Translations under genes and position numbers: made by a program | Shown here: one piece after another, positions 46,623 to 57,987 of the stretch | Numbering within the stretch: the first letter of the stretch is position 1 | How the letters are laid out: each line of letters starts with the position of its first letter | The notes under the pieces: generated by a model | What the model was told of the DNA's origin: nothing | Seen by the model: only the letters and a program-made list of their open reading frames with translations | Databases searched by the model: none | Assembly (NCBI RefSeq): GCF_014898055.3 | Contig: NW_023604861.1 | Span: forward strand, 79,642,399 to 79,706,398 | Length of the DNA stretch: 64,000 nt | Reading direction: 5' to 3' | DNA from: Talpa occidentalis | Taxonomy: Eukaryota; Chordata; Mammalia; Eulipotyphla; Talpidae

Positions 46623-49600
46623 AGATTTGGAAAAATCTTCACCTGAGTTCTTTATATGTATTATGTAAATTTTTATATTTCTTATAATAGAACACATGCA
46701 TATTACTCAATCAGATGTCAGAAAGCTTCAGCATGACTTAATTTTTGAAGTCAAAGCTTATGAGAAATACTGGCAATTTCCACTGACCTGATAACACCAA
46801 AGAAAATGGCATAAATGTGTGTCTTGGAGGTAAGTGGATGCTGGTGTAGGCGTTGTAAGTTAAAAGCAACATTTTATAATCTCGGGCAAAATGTAATGGG
46901 TAGTCAAAGTAATGAAGCTAACCCAGGCGTAATGATTAATCTCTGTGTGAGTCACGACCCTGGCAGCTGCATTCTAAATGAACTGCAATCTATATAATGC
47001 ATTCTCAGGAAGCCCAGACAACAAAAAGTTGCATTAGTCCACAGTGCAGACGGTTAGACTACATGTAGTAGCATACTCAGCGCTGGCCTAGAAGAACAGA
47101 GGTCTAGGTTGAACAATATTCATAAAAGGACAGTGAAATATCATGGATATTTGCCACCTCCAGTTTGTCATAATACAATGTAATATTAACACTTACTTGC
47201 TTTGACTAACCAGCTGTGAGCTGGGAACCTTAATACAGGTTCCATGGGAGGTAAATAAAACTGAGTGGAATCTAATAAAATGTGTATAGGAGAAAAAGCC
47301 ATCCCAGGTAGGAAATACAACATGAACAAAGTTGCAGTGATAGAAATTTTCAAGGTATGTGTGCAGCAAAATGGCTATTCCTATCAGGTAGAAGAATATA
47401 ATTAGTGTTGAGAGTGGTGGATGATAAAAATTTCAAGTTCAACCCACAAGTAAATCATTTTAATAATTTTTTATTGAAAAATTTTTCGTTAAATTTTTCA
47501 CAACCCCTTTTAAAAGACTGCTGAGAACCTTTGTAACTACCCATTGCTATGATGGTTGACATTATATTTTGGAGTGAATTGGGTGTTGGCAGTGAAGCCA
47601 CCACTTTGGCAGTCAGTTTTTAAGACACAAAGATGGATAATGTGGAAAGTAAGGAGAATGTTTAAGAAAAACTTATAAGGAGACTATTTCTCAGGTGAAA
47701 AATAGTAATAAGGGCATCCTAATAGTGATTGGACTGAATCTGTTTGATTACAAAGACACAAAGATAGATGGATGTCATGGATGGGCATGCCACTAGATAA
47801 GGGACATAGTTCATCCTGATACTGCCAATACACAGATACCCAGATACAGAAGCCGCTTCTCAGGACCCACATTATCTATGAAAGGACAGTTTGGGGATGA
47901 GACAATCCCTGAGAATATACCTTTGCAATATTTACACGTGACACCTTATCACAAGGGCTTACATGATGATGTGGCTTGTTATTGGTCAGGTCCTCACTGT
48001 GGTGATGGGCAATTATTCTAATAAACACATGTAAAAAATGCTTTTATCACCTATCCATACCCATACACTCTTATTCTCAAAGTAGACTTGACTGAAAATA
48101 CAACATGCAGCCTCAGCATGCAAGTCCCACAGTCTGCATGGGAAGAGGTATAGAATGGTGGTAACTGTTTACATATTAACTCAATCCTTCCCATCTTATA
48201 GATGAAGAAATTGAGGACAGAGAGATTATATAATTTGCCTAAAGTTGCACAGCTAACAGCCAACAAAGCCAAGATTAGAATGTGAGCAGCAAGCTCTGAG
48301 GTCTGCACTCTGATACCCCCCCTGCAGGTACGGCCACTCTAAACAGACATCAGCCATTGTAACCTAAGGAGAATGACAGGCAGGGGTAAGGTGTTGAGTA
48401 AGGCACTCTCTTCAGGGGAACTGATGGCAAGAACCTGAGTCCCAGTGAGTGGTTGTAGTCACTGTGCCCTGAGGTTCCCTCTAGAAATTGTTCAGGGCCA
48501 CATCCACGAGTGAAGTGGGCTTGCATATGAGAGGCCTGACTTTATTTAGAACCACATTGTCTCCAGGTCCACTAGCCTGTGCATATTTTTTTCTTTTGGT
48601 TCCTCTGGTATTAAGGACCTATGTCAACAGACATGCTCTATCCTTTTATTTCCCACCTTCGCCCCTCCTTCAACATCTGCCCCAGTTAAGTTTAGGAATG
48701 GAAGAAAACAAATATCTATTTGTAGCAATACAATAGCAAATAGCTATTGTATTTTGCCTCCTAAAATCAAACCTGACACATTTGCCTTCTGCTTTCATTG
48801 AAAAGCCACGAACTCTGATTTCTGAAGCATTTCACCTTGAAGATCCAGTAAAGAAGAATCAAGAATAACTCATTAGGGTCATAATCTTGACAAAGGAAGG
48901 GCACCTCCCCAAAATATTAATTCATTCTCTCTAATGTTTGTATGACAGTCTAAGGTCACTTCTAAAACACGTCAGCTGCTCCTCAAGCTGATTGAGGTAT
49001 GTGTCATTAGAGACTCCAGTTAAAAGCCCCAAGTATTTCTCACTCTGACCAGGGTGTCAGAGGTAAAAAGTCCATGGGGTTTTTATCTGCTGATCCAGTC
49101 AAGCGCCTCCACACCCTCCACACCCTCAGAATGGCAAGTGGTTTGTATTTTAAGTCACTCTTAGAAGATATTCAAATGTTTATTGCGAAGATGACATACT
49201 TTCTTGGCAACTCATTTTACTAAATTAAAAACATTAAACATAAGTGTCTCTTGAGATGTTTTCTCCTCTTCAAAAATTATTTCTGTGAATTAAAATGTGT
49301 TTATAGGATTTCAGATCAGAATTAAGCAATTCCTTCTTTTCTCACCTGCTAGTGGCTGGCTGAGTGCACCGACGGCTTTTCTGAGAGCAGGAGGTCCCCA
49401 GGGTTACCAGTGTAATTCTTTTTACTCTGGGGTGCTCAAGCACAGAATTGCCTACAATCAATTTGCTTTCACATCCTGGCATTAAACTCACTGTATATAA
49501 AAGTATCACAAGTATTTTCAATATAATTCTAAGTAGCAGTGATTTAAAAGGCTTTTTATTGTAATGAAAAAAATTACAAGGCATAGTAAAAACTGCACAG

Positions 49601-51232
49601 CCTATTTGACTGAATCCAATCAAACACATATAAGATCGCCATAACCTCAAAATGGGCAAAAACGACTTAAAAATTAAGAAGGAAAATTGATAGGAGTCAT
49701 TTTGATGCCTGACAGATGAAGCAATATACCTGAACAATATTTTGATTTTCTGGTTTCTAAAAATATAGAATGAATCATAATTTAACTTAGTGCTATGGGG
49801 AAGCAGATTCTTTCCAAAGAGGCAGCTATAGATATAAAAATAAATGGATTGATATAACATAATCTTTGAGCTGTATAGCTGTTTTTTAAAAGCAAAACTA
49901 AAAGACTTACAATAAAATATACATCATTAGTCATCATGAGTACATATGTTGTCTATCACTGATGTTTGATTTGAAGGCAAGAAGCATGACTTGGGCATCT
50001 ACAGCCTTTGCCATTCGAAATAATCACTATTAAAATTCAGGTACACACAATCCCCTCAAACATGGACATAAGTATACATAAATATAAAAATATTGCTATG
50101 CCAGCCATAGAGTTCCTGACACCTACTAGGCCTTGAATAAGTATTTGTGGAAGGAATGAAAGGACGCATAATGAATTTTAAAAAATGACATGTATCCAGG
50201 GGCAGTCTGATTTTCTACACTATTCTAATTATTTTTATATTCAGTATTTATGTAAAGGTAGAGACCCTCTCCCACTGCTATCAAGTGGCATGTTATTGAA
50301 TCCTCTAAGAGTTGACAAGAACAGGGCTGAGTTTGTTATTTTATTCACTAAAAAGTTGGAAAAAATAGTTTTCAGCTAAGCTACAGGAAGCCAAATTAAG
50401 TCGAATTATGATAAACCATGAATAATATTTTAGTATAAGTATGTACTAAATATTGCATGGGATATACTTATACTAAAAATTATCCATGATTTTCTGAAAC
50501 TTTAATTGCACTAGGCACCATGCATTTTTATTTGCTGATTCTGGCAACCTCAGAAGGAAAACAAACATTCTGACTAAATACCAGGTGTGTCTATGCATGC
50601 AGACTCTAGTAAAGTAGGTAGATCTTTGGGTAGGAAGTAATTGCAGAATTATCTTGATATATTATTCAGTGATGGCCACATGTTCATAGTTCACTAAATA
50701 GATATTTTTAAAGAGGCTTGATCTTACACTCTTACTGCATGTTGAATGCTTTGAAAGACAAGGAAATACTACATGTTACTACATGTAGACAAAGCAAGAT
50801 TATGAAAAGTGAAGAAAGCAAAGACAGGGGATACTCCAAGAGACAAAACAAACATTTTTGACATAAACAATCACTTTTAAGAGGATATTGGTATGCATAA
50901 ATGTTTCCATAAACATACACTCAGATCAAAGATAAAAAGGGTTCCTCAAAAAGACTTGAATTTCCATAAAGTGTCTATTTTGTTTTGATGCCATGAAAGA
51001 AATTTAGTGTTTCTGAAAGGTGGCAGATTGATTGACTGTATAATTATTATTTATTACATACCAGCAAAAGGGTAGAGACTATTCGAATATGCAGGTCAGG
51101 TCTCTAAAGCCTCAGAAGGAAGTAACCAATCTTGGAGCAGTGAGTGGCAATTTTTTTTTTTTTTAGAGTTTTTAATATTTATTGCAAATCTTACATTCAT
51201 TCTTCACTTTTATCGAATGAGAACTACAGTAT
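46623..51232. other. unique sequence with scattered old repeats
   Basis: No exon seen. Ancient MIR/L2-class block at about 48,160-48,312 (CTTATAGATGAAGAAATTGAGGACAGAGAG...TTTGCCTAAAGTTGCACAGC). L2-like tail at about 50,100-50,162 (CCTGACACCTACTAGGCCTTGAATAAGTATTTG). Words near 46,930-47,080 and 47,330-47,400 recall an old repeat that I cannot name. The 172-codon minus frame at 49,342-49,860 has no domain support. Confidence 0.5.
50417..50488. repeat. imperfect foldback, about 25-bp stem
   Basis: CATGAATAATATTTTAGTAT (50,417 on) pairs with ATACTTATACTAAAAATTAT (50,464 on) around a 21-base loop. The region to about 50,560, with GAAACTTTAATTGCACTAGGC and TTTTTATTTGCTGATTCTGGCAACC, recalls a dispersed mammalian repeat, so the hairpin is probably inherited from that family. 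Confidence 0.75.
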
Positions 51233-51247
51233 TTAAATATAATCTTT

Positions 51248-51508
51248 CGGGCCTCCCCCGTGGTGCAGCAGTTGAGCTCTGGGTTGGCGAGGCTGCCCAC
51301 AGCCTCTGCAGCGCCGGTTTGATCCCGGGCCGCCAGGTGAGGGTCCCACATGCCTCTCCTGCCACCCGCTGCTCCCCTCAGCAGTGTGCTTCAGTCTGTC
51401 TGCTCTGCTCCCCTCTCTGGCTCTGGTGAATTCTCTCACCCTCCCGCCGCGCTTCTGACTGTACCCAGTGCTTGTATAAATAAATAAATAAATCTTAAAT
51501 AAATAAAT
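51248..51508 (+). mobile_element. tRNA-derived SINE, younger type
   Basis: GGGCCTCCCCCGTGGTGCAG to TATAAATAAATAAATAAATC. AAATATAATCTTTC is directly repeated on both sides (51,234-51,247 and 51,509-51,522). Small internal deletions around GTCCCACATGCCTCTCCTG (the GGCGCGCAGAC part is missing). Confidence 0.95.
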
Positions 51509-51699
51509 AAATATAATCTTTCCTTCCAAAACATTTGCTGACTCCCTAGTGTATAACATACCTTGGGCTCCATGGATGGCACAATGTATATGCTCAAGAA
51601 ATGATTTTAGAAGAAACTAGAAGTTTGCTATCCAGTAAAAATCTCAGCCATCTGGAGAAGGTGGATTCTATTTATGTCAGTTACGTGTTTTTTTCCCCT

Positions 51700-51968
51700 T
51701 TTTAAATTTTTTTTTATTTATATATACTTTATATCATTGTTTATTTTTAAACAATGTTTGCTTTCTTTTCTCAGGTCTAGTCCCCATAGAATTTCCACCA
51801 CCAATGCACCCCTGCACCATCACCACAGTCCCCTGGGCTCCTCTCTCTCTCCTTCCCATACCTCTCCCTCCTTCTCCCCTGCAGGATGTGTCTGTTTTAT
51901 AATTATCTATTTGTTTTTGTTTTGTTGTGTTTTGTATTGTTATTATTCTTCCCCCTGATGCCAAATCT
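51700..51968 (-). mobile_element. LINE-1 3' UTR, antisense
   Basis: T-rich left end, ACAATGTTTGCTTTCTTTTC, TCTAGTCCCCATAGAATTTCC and CACCATCACCACAGTCCC...TTCTTCCCCCTGATGCC. Clearly the same subfamily as 31,590, but more GC-rich and probably younger. Confidence 0.8.
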
Positions 51969-52404
51969 TAAGGGAAAAGTGACATTGGTTGTCTCCTATG
52001 GCCGAGCAGCAATTTGAGATATTTTTTTTTTGCAAACGAGATCTGATAATCTACAAATGATAACTACAAAATTCTTAAAATCCACGAAGTTCATAATCTC
52101 CAAAATTTAAATTGTATCTTGTGCTCCTACTTCAAGGTTCCCTTTGTTGTCCAACAGTCCAAGAGAGACTCAGCAAAGAAGAGCAGTTTTCCCTGTACTC
52201 ATTGCTTCAGGTCTGGTGGAAGTTGTCAAAGGACTTCCTGATGAGACAAAAATTCAAATTGAATCAGGGTCTCAGAGAATTATTTTCCAATAAAGCACCA
52301 ATCTCTAATGACAAGACCTCCTAAGCCTTTCCAAGGAAGAATGTAGAACCTTTTCAATCAGACAGTTAGAAATATAATCAAGAGAAGGAGCAAGAAAAGT
52401 AATA

Positions 52405-52590
52405 TCTATTGAGCCCTACAGGTGGAATTCTGCTAAGTAGTATATATGTTATTCATTTTAGTTCTCATAATAACTATTTGGGTTGGCATTGTTTTTCTCA
52501 ATTAACCAATGATAATGTGCTGACTCTAAAAGAATTTAACTAGCTACCCAAGATAAAGAACCCATTATTGGTGAATCTAAGATTCTAATT
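52405..52590 (+). mobile_element. ancient MIR/L2-class repeat
   Basis: ATCTATTGAGCCCTACAGGTGG...AGTATATATGTTATTCATTTTAGTTCTCATAATAACTATTTGGGTTGGCATTG...AACTAGCTACCCAAGATA follows 'attgagcacctactatgtgcc...catttaatcctcacaacaaccc'. The SINE at 52,606 inserted just beyond it. Confidence 0.6.
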
Positions 52591-52605
52591 AAGAGTTATC
52601 TTACT

Positions 52606-52924
52606 GGGCCTCCCCCGTGGCGCAGTGGTTGAGCGCTGGGTTGCGAAGCTGCCCGCGGCCTCTGCGGCGCCGGTTTGATCCCCGGCTGCTCCCCGGCCAC
52701 TGGAGGAGGGTCCCACATGGCGCGCAGACCTCTCCTGCCGCCCGCTGCTCCCCTCAGCAGTGTACTTCGGTCCTTCTGCCTGCTCTGCTCCCCTCTCTGG
52801 CTCTGGTGAATTCTCTCGCCCTCCCGTGCTTCTGACTGTACCCAGTGCATGTATAAACAAAACAAACAAACAAACAAATAAATAAATAAAACATGCCTCT
52901 ATTAAAAAAAAAAAATTAAAAAAA
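52606..52924 (+). mobile_element. tRNA-derived SINE, young, sharing the 3' tag
   Basis: Well-preserved head and body; tail GTATAAACAAAACAAACAAA...AAATAAATAAA then ACATGCCTCTATT and a long A-run, as at 46.6 kb. AAGAGTTATCTTACT is repeated on both sides (52,591-52,605 and 52,925-52,939). Confidence 0.97.
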
Positions 52925-53374
52925 AAGAGTTATCTTACTAACATTGCAACATAATAATTTCAAATTTTAAGTCTCCTTCACCATTTGAAACTTGACCTAG
53001 TCAAAGGAAAGTTTTTATTTAAAGGGGAAGCAAACAAATACTTGAATGTTTTTACTTGCAGTAGTGACATGTTCTGAGGTGAATTAAGAAATGATAATCC
53101 CAAGGCAAAATAAACGTTGCTAATTATCATGAAACACAATTCATTCTTGGTGTATGACATTCCCCAAAATAAATTGTGAGAAACACAAAACATTGAGTTA
53201 CATTATACATTTAACACCAAAATTAAAAGCTGAAAGGTAAGGGGAAAAAAACTTTGTCAACTTTAATTTCAACTCTTACAAGTTACAAAAAAGGTCTGGT
53301 TAGAGAAGGTCTAAATTAAAAGAATGTACAAAATAGAAACATTAGGTTACAGCAAAAAATAAACTTCAAATCAG

Positions 53375-53895
53375 ATTTGGTTGTAAAAGCTTGACTTCTA
53401 GAGTCAAGTAACCCAGATTAAAAATCACAACTTCAGGACCTCCCCAGTGGCGCAGTGGTTGAGCACTGGGCTGCAAAGCTGCCCGCAGCCTCTGTGGCAC
53501 GGGTTCGATCCTTGGGCCCCGGGCGAGGGTCCCACATGGCAAAACAGACCTCTCCTGCCACGCCCACTGCTCCCCTCAGCATGTATTTCGTCAGTCTGCC
53601 TGTTCTGTTCCCCACTCTGGCTCTGGTGAATTCTCTCACCCTCCAGCACTTCTGACTGTACCCAGTGCTTGTATAAATAAATAAATAAATCTTTAAAAAA
53701 AAATCACAACCTCATCTGTTAATAGCTGTGTGATCTTTGGCATAGTACATAGCCCCACTGTGCCACAATCTCGCAATCTGTGAGAAATACCATCACAGAA
53801 ACAACTTCATAGGGTTTTCATGAGGATAAGTAAGATATGTCATGTAACCTCTTTGAAACAAGCAGTCAATAAATATGAAGTCATTTTTTATCATC
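53375..53895 (+). mobile_element. MIR SINE split by a younger SINE
   Basis: Left part TTGACTTCTAGAGTCAAGTAACCCAGATTAAAAATCAC. Right part after 53,700: ATCTGTTAATAGCTGTGTGATCTTTGGCATAGTACATAGCCCCACTGTGCCACAATC...CAACTTCATAGGGTTTTCATGAGGATAAGTAAG. The order is that of MIR with the tRNA-derived SINE between. Confidence 0.8.
53436..53700 (+). mobile_element. tRNA-derived SINE nested in MIR
   Basis: GGACCTCCCCAGTGGCGCAG to TATAAATAAATAAATAAATC and A-run. Direct repeats AAAAATCACAACTTCAG and AAAAATCACAACCTCA flank it. Confidence 0.95.
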
Positions 53896-53913
53896 ATTAA
53901 AATATTTTCATAG

Positions 53914-54174
53914 AGGGCCTCTCCTGGTGGCACAGCGGTTGAGCGCTGGGCTGTGAAGCTGCCTGCAGCCTCTGCAGCGCCGGTTCAACCCCCGGCCACC
54001 CGCAAGGGTCCCACATGGTATGACAGACCTCTCCTGCCGCCCGCTGCTCCCCTCAGCAGTGTACTTCAGTCCTTCTGCCTGCTCTGCTCCATGATCTGGC
54101 TTTGGTGAATTCTCTCACCCTCCAGCACTTCTGACTGTACCCAGTGCTTGTATAAATAAATAAATCTTTAAAAA
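53914..54174 (+). mobile_element. tRNA-derived SINE, younger type
   Basis: GGGCCTCTCCTGGTGGCACAG to TATAAATAAATAAATC(A)n. TATTTTCATAGA is repeated at both ends (about 53,902-53,913 and 54,178-54,190). The B box is damaged (GGTTCAACCC). Confidence 0.94.
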
Positions 54175-54261
54175 AATATATTTTCATAGAAAAGGATATG
54201 TTGGTTCTACATAAGCAGCCTTGGGAAGCAACCTTGGGTGACCTCTGAAAATGTTTCTCTA

Positions 54262-54630
54262 CTCAGGTAAAGTCTTGCGAATTATGTTCATTTTAAGAAT
54301 ATTCATGAAATTGCCCAAGTCATCAAGGGTATGCATATCTGAAAAGCCACCAAGCATATGAAGGATGTCACTCTACAGAGCAATGTGTGCCATCCCTTCA
54401 TTACAATGGTGGGATTGGTAGGTGCATTGGGTCAAACAGTGGTGCTAAACACCAGGTTCAGTGGCCAAAAAGTGTCACTGAATTTTTATAGCACATGCTT
54501 CAAAATGTAGAGTAATGCTGAACTTAAGGGTTTAGATGTAGATGATCTGGTCACTGAGCACAAAAGGTAACCCAGAAGAATATGAAGAAAGAAAAATGTA
54601 TGGCTCAGGAATAAATTCAACATAAAAAAT
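54262..54630 (+). pseudogene. RPL17P: RPL17 (uL22) processed pseudogene, 3'-truncated
   Basis: Without introns this stretch follows the RPL17 coding order from about residue 16 to about residue 144 of 184. Recognisable blocks: CATTTTAAGAATATTCATGA, ATCAAGGGTATGCATATC, AAAAGCCACCAAG, GATGTCACTCTACAGA, TACAATGGTGGGATTGGTAG, TGGCCAAAAAGTGTC and AGTAATGCTGAACTTAAGGG TTTAGATGTAGATGATCTGG. Broken by a one-base deletion in the QKQCVPF region, an in-frame TAG at 54,489-54,491 replacing a Leu codon, and a two-base deletion just after. The N-terminal part is unrecognisable and the C-terminal tail is missing. The parent protein is a 60S ribosomal protein; this copy cannot make it. Confidence 0.88.
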
Positions 54631-54639
54631 GCAAATTAT

Positions 54640-56180
54640 AATTTAAAAAATCAGATAATGCTGATATAAAATGAAGATTTTACATTTGTCTCTATATTTT
54701 TAAAAACTGTGAGTACTGGACACCAAATTCCCAAATGGTTTTCTATAAACCGATACCAAAATATTACTGGCAAAGGCAGTTTTTAAATGAAATCATTTTC
54801 CTAAACAGAAGCATGGAATTCAAAATTCCAGGTTGAGATCATTTACACTGCTTTTATTGTATTAAAATGTACACAGAAGAAATTATTTGTCTTGTACGTA
54901 GCTGGTTCAAGAAAGGAATCTTCAAACCTTCGACAACCTAAAATATTCCATAGCCACCAGTTGAGATTAAACTACTCAGTTTATAAATCTTACTCTGAAA
55001 CAGAACCTACAAACATGACGTATGTATACGTGTGCATGCGTGTGTGTTTTCAGGAAGAATGATACAATCTAGAGAAGCAGAAGAAACTGCACAACTCCTA
55101 AAAGTGGGTGCTTCAACACCCAGTTGCAGTTGGGTGGTTGTGTGTTGGCCCCAAAGGGCAGGCACTATTGTCACCTGGTGCAGCCTCTAGAGATGCCACC
55201 GAGTGAGCCACAAAGCGTAAGATCCAGAAACACTGCATTTTTTTTTTCCTCCTAAAGAAATTTACAGGCCATTTCCTCCCCTAGTACCCCCTCCTCTTTG
55301 AGCCAGGATATTGAGGTTAAAATGTACCTACTGAGTAGGTAATGTATTTGGTATTAAGGATCCATCATATGCGTATGTCTTCTGAGCATAATGGTTCCTT
55401 TGGAGCTATTATAGATATGCCGTGAATAGATATCAGGAATAATACACAAAGAGTGGCTGAAGGAGCTCCCCTATTAAGTACTTTTAACATTATTTGAAAC
55501 TAAGCTTTTTTTTTTTTTAATTCCTGGGGTTTAATACCTCTATACTTTGTAAACTGAGCGCTTTTCAAAGAGCGCTCCAAATTCCTACAGAGCTGTCTTT
55601 AGGTGAGCTTTGATCTTTGCAGAGCACCTATCTTGTGTTTCTATAATTGCTCTGGTTTAACAAGGCTCCCTAGCACGTGAAGGGGGAAAATCCTTTTATT
55701 AAGGCTATAAACCTAACTGACCACAGTGATGGAATGTGCAGCTTGGGGGTAGCCCTTAGCTCCCCAGGAAGGAAAAAAAATGGGGAACTGGGGAAAGTCT
55801 TCATGTTAAAACAAAATGAAATATTTATTAAACATGTTTCTGGTGTCCCAGGTGGTAAGAGGCTGCCCTGTGGTCTGCTGAAAGGTTTGATCTTTGTTAA
55901 GTATTGTGAATGCTGATTTCAATAATGGGGTGAAAGCTGAGGAAGTTATGGCTGAAATTTTGGCTAAAGATGACAGCTCCAAGTCTCAAGTTGCACAAAG
56001 CAGTCTGAAGGATTAAACCAACAAAGCCTGCTCAAAAGTATCGAGTTTCCAAAGTGTAATCTTCCTATCAGTGATTCACACTCCTAGGAAGGGAAGGAGT
56101 CCTCATTTACTTTGACTTTGCCATATTAATCTTACTTTACAAATACATGCAGTGATTTATATCATGTTTAATTAACTGAT
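54640..56180. other. repeat-poor sequence, possible conserved non-coding element
   Basis: No recognised repeat except T/A runs at 55,240 and 55,506. Contains CpG-bearing GAGCGCTTTTCAAAGAGCGC (55,556 on, a short palindrome) and several CTTTGATC/CTTTGCAG words in 55,600-55,900. The 79-codon frame at 55,677-55,916 shows no domain. Confidence 0.45.
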
Positions 56181-56184
56181 TGAG

Positions 56185-56255
56185 GGCTCCAGTGGTAAAA
56201 ATGGCATCGCATTAAGCTCTGTCCGTATGGCAAATTCGAATCACATCTTTAGCCT
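56185..56255 (+). pseudogene. decayed tRNA-like sequence (tRNA-Leu-like?)
   Basis: 71 bases with end pairing GGCT...AGCC, an A-box-like AGTGGTAAAAATGGC, CATTAAGC where a Leu-type anticodon loop would be, TGTCCGTATGG like a long variable arm, and a T-loop word AATTCGAATC. Stems are mostly mismatched, so it is not a working tRNA. Could be a tRNA pseudogene or the head of an ancient SINE. Confidence 0.3.
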
Positions 56256-56960
56256 TGCAAGAACAAAATATCCCGAGAGTCACTGATGACAGGATGTAGG
56301 AATTGAAATCAGGTCCCTCCTGTTGTTTGAGAATCCAGGGAGGGTGCCTGCCATATGCCCGTCACTTCCAGGGGGGGGAAATGACAGGATAAAAGAAAGG
56401 AAGGCTCTAGTTCTTCCAATATGTTCAAATCTCAGATGAAAATCATTGTGCAGCAGTGCTGTACAGAGGCCAAGATTCACATGAAAGTATGTCCCAAACT
56501 TTGCAGAGCGCTTAATGAGAGGGTTTTGTGGGGTTTTGATATGTGTTGTTTTGTTTTGTTTCTGAAATGGCTGCTCAAGGTTTTTGAGAACTGAAAAATG
56601 AAAATACTGTGCTTTGAAAGAGAATATAATATGCAGGAAAATAAAAAAGGGTGGGGGGAATTCTTATCTAATAAAATATATGTGCGCTGTTATTCAGTAA
56701 AACGCTAATTCGGTTTGACTGCTAAAAACAGCACATTGGGTCACCAGTTTCAAAGTGAGCGTTTTGGGAAGTAGGCATTGTCTAATCTTTCTCCTCAAAA
56801 ATCTATGAAAATTACTTATGACATCTAAAGGGAAAAAAAACATAAATTGACTACTTTTTTCAAATAATTTGTTTGAAATTTTAAAATGTATTTTAAATTT
56901 CCTTAGTGAGACAATACATACAAAAGTTGGAAAAGAAGGCAAAAATCTGTTTCACTCCTT
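56256..56960. other. repeat-poor sequence, no gene seen
   Basis: G9 run at 56,371-56,379. Short minus-strand frames without domains. Confidence 0.45.
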
Positions 56961-56964
56961 AACA

Positions 56965-57300
56965 AAATGATCAGCATTTTTAATTTTTATACTACCTTTT
57001 TTGGTGTGTCATTATTTGCATTTCTTAAAATTAGGCTATGTATTTCCTGTACCCTGAAATTTTTCACTAAATATTTTATTACAAATTTCTCCCATTGCTA
57101 TGTACCCATAATTTTTATTGACACTACACAACAGTTCATCAAATGAATACTGTAATTTTCTGAACCTGCTTCCATTGTTAGCTATTAAGACACATTTAAA
57201 CCTCCAATATTGCTATTATAAATAACATTAGATAAATTTTGCACATAGGGCTTTTTCTACATTTTTGATTGATTCCTTAAGATAGAGTCCCATACTGTAC
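56965..57300 (-). mobile_element. old LINE-1-type remnant, antisense
   Basis: TCACTAAATATTTTATTACAAATTTCTCCCATTGCTATG, AATGAATACTGTAATTTTCTGAACC and ATTGCTATTATAAATAACATTAG...GATTCCTTAAGATAGAGTCCC follow the same old antisense LINE-1 order as at 36 kb. Very diverged. Confidence 0.5.
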
Positions 57301-57474
57301 TCTAAGATTACAAACATCATATCTTTAAACAGCATATAAATAAATTTTTTTTTCTTCCAAGGTAAAGTGGAATGTAAACCATTTTGTAAGATCTTGCTAC
57401 ATAGAAAATCTTACTTTTATGAAGAATCTAAAAACAAAGAGAAGCCAAATTCATTTAAAAAAAAAAAAAAGTGA

Positions 57475-57800
57475 AAAAGAGCTTGCCAGGGACTAGGCAC
57501 TAGGGGAAACAGGAAAAGCTTGGTAAAGAGTATAAACTTAGTTATACAATGAATAAATACTGGGGATAGAATATAAAACGTGGTGGTTACAGTTGATAAT
57601 ACTGTTTTATATAATTGAAATTTGTTAAGTTAGCAGAACTTAAATGTTCTCAACAAAAAAATAGGTCATAGATGTGTTAATTAACTAGATGAAGGGAATC
57701 CTTTCACCATGCATACGTATATCGAATTATTAAAATATATACTTTAAATTCCTTACAACTTTAAGCTATTTGTGAATTATAAATCTGAAATTGAATAAAA
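57475..57800 (+). mobile_element. LINE-1 (L1M type) 3' UTR, sense
   Basis: TGCCAGGGACTAGGCACTAGG, GTGGTTACAGTTGATAATACTG, AAATTTGTTAAGTTAGCAGAACTTAAATGTTCTC and ATGTGTTAATTAACTAGATG follow 'ggtgactatagttaacaataatgtattgtata...gctaagagagtagatcttaaatgttctc...gtgatgtgttaattagctt'. Confidence 0.7.
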
Positions 57801-57987
57801 AGAAAGAAATTAAAAAAATACCAGAAATTAACATACAATATAAGGGTGGTCTCTTCCCTCCCATACCAAAGTATTGATGCCATGAGAAAAGTATTAATTT
57901 TTATGTTGTGTTCTTCCTACTTTCTTTAAAAGAATCATACAATAGCCATAAAATAAAATTAGAATTTCCGATTTTTTTGACTCATCA

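Noticed and set aside
46207..46642. Family of proline/serine/arginine-rich small proteins encoded many times on both strands (46,207; 52,617; 53,447; 28,230; 3,290 and others)
   Set aside because: All lie inside copies of the same tRNA-derived SINE; their similarity is SINE similarity.
49342..49860. 172-codon minus-strand frame
   Set aside because: AT-rich, hydrophobic by composition, no family resemblance, no start context or conserved neighbours.
46305..54174. Intact tRNA genes (A and B boxes present in several places)
   Set aside because: The boxes belong to SINE heads. The sequences lack a proper acceptor stem and continue into the SINE body.
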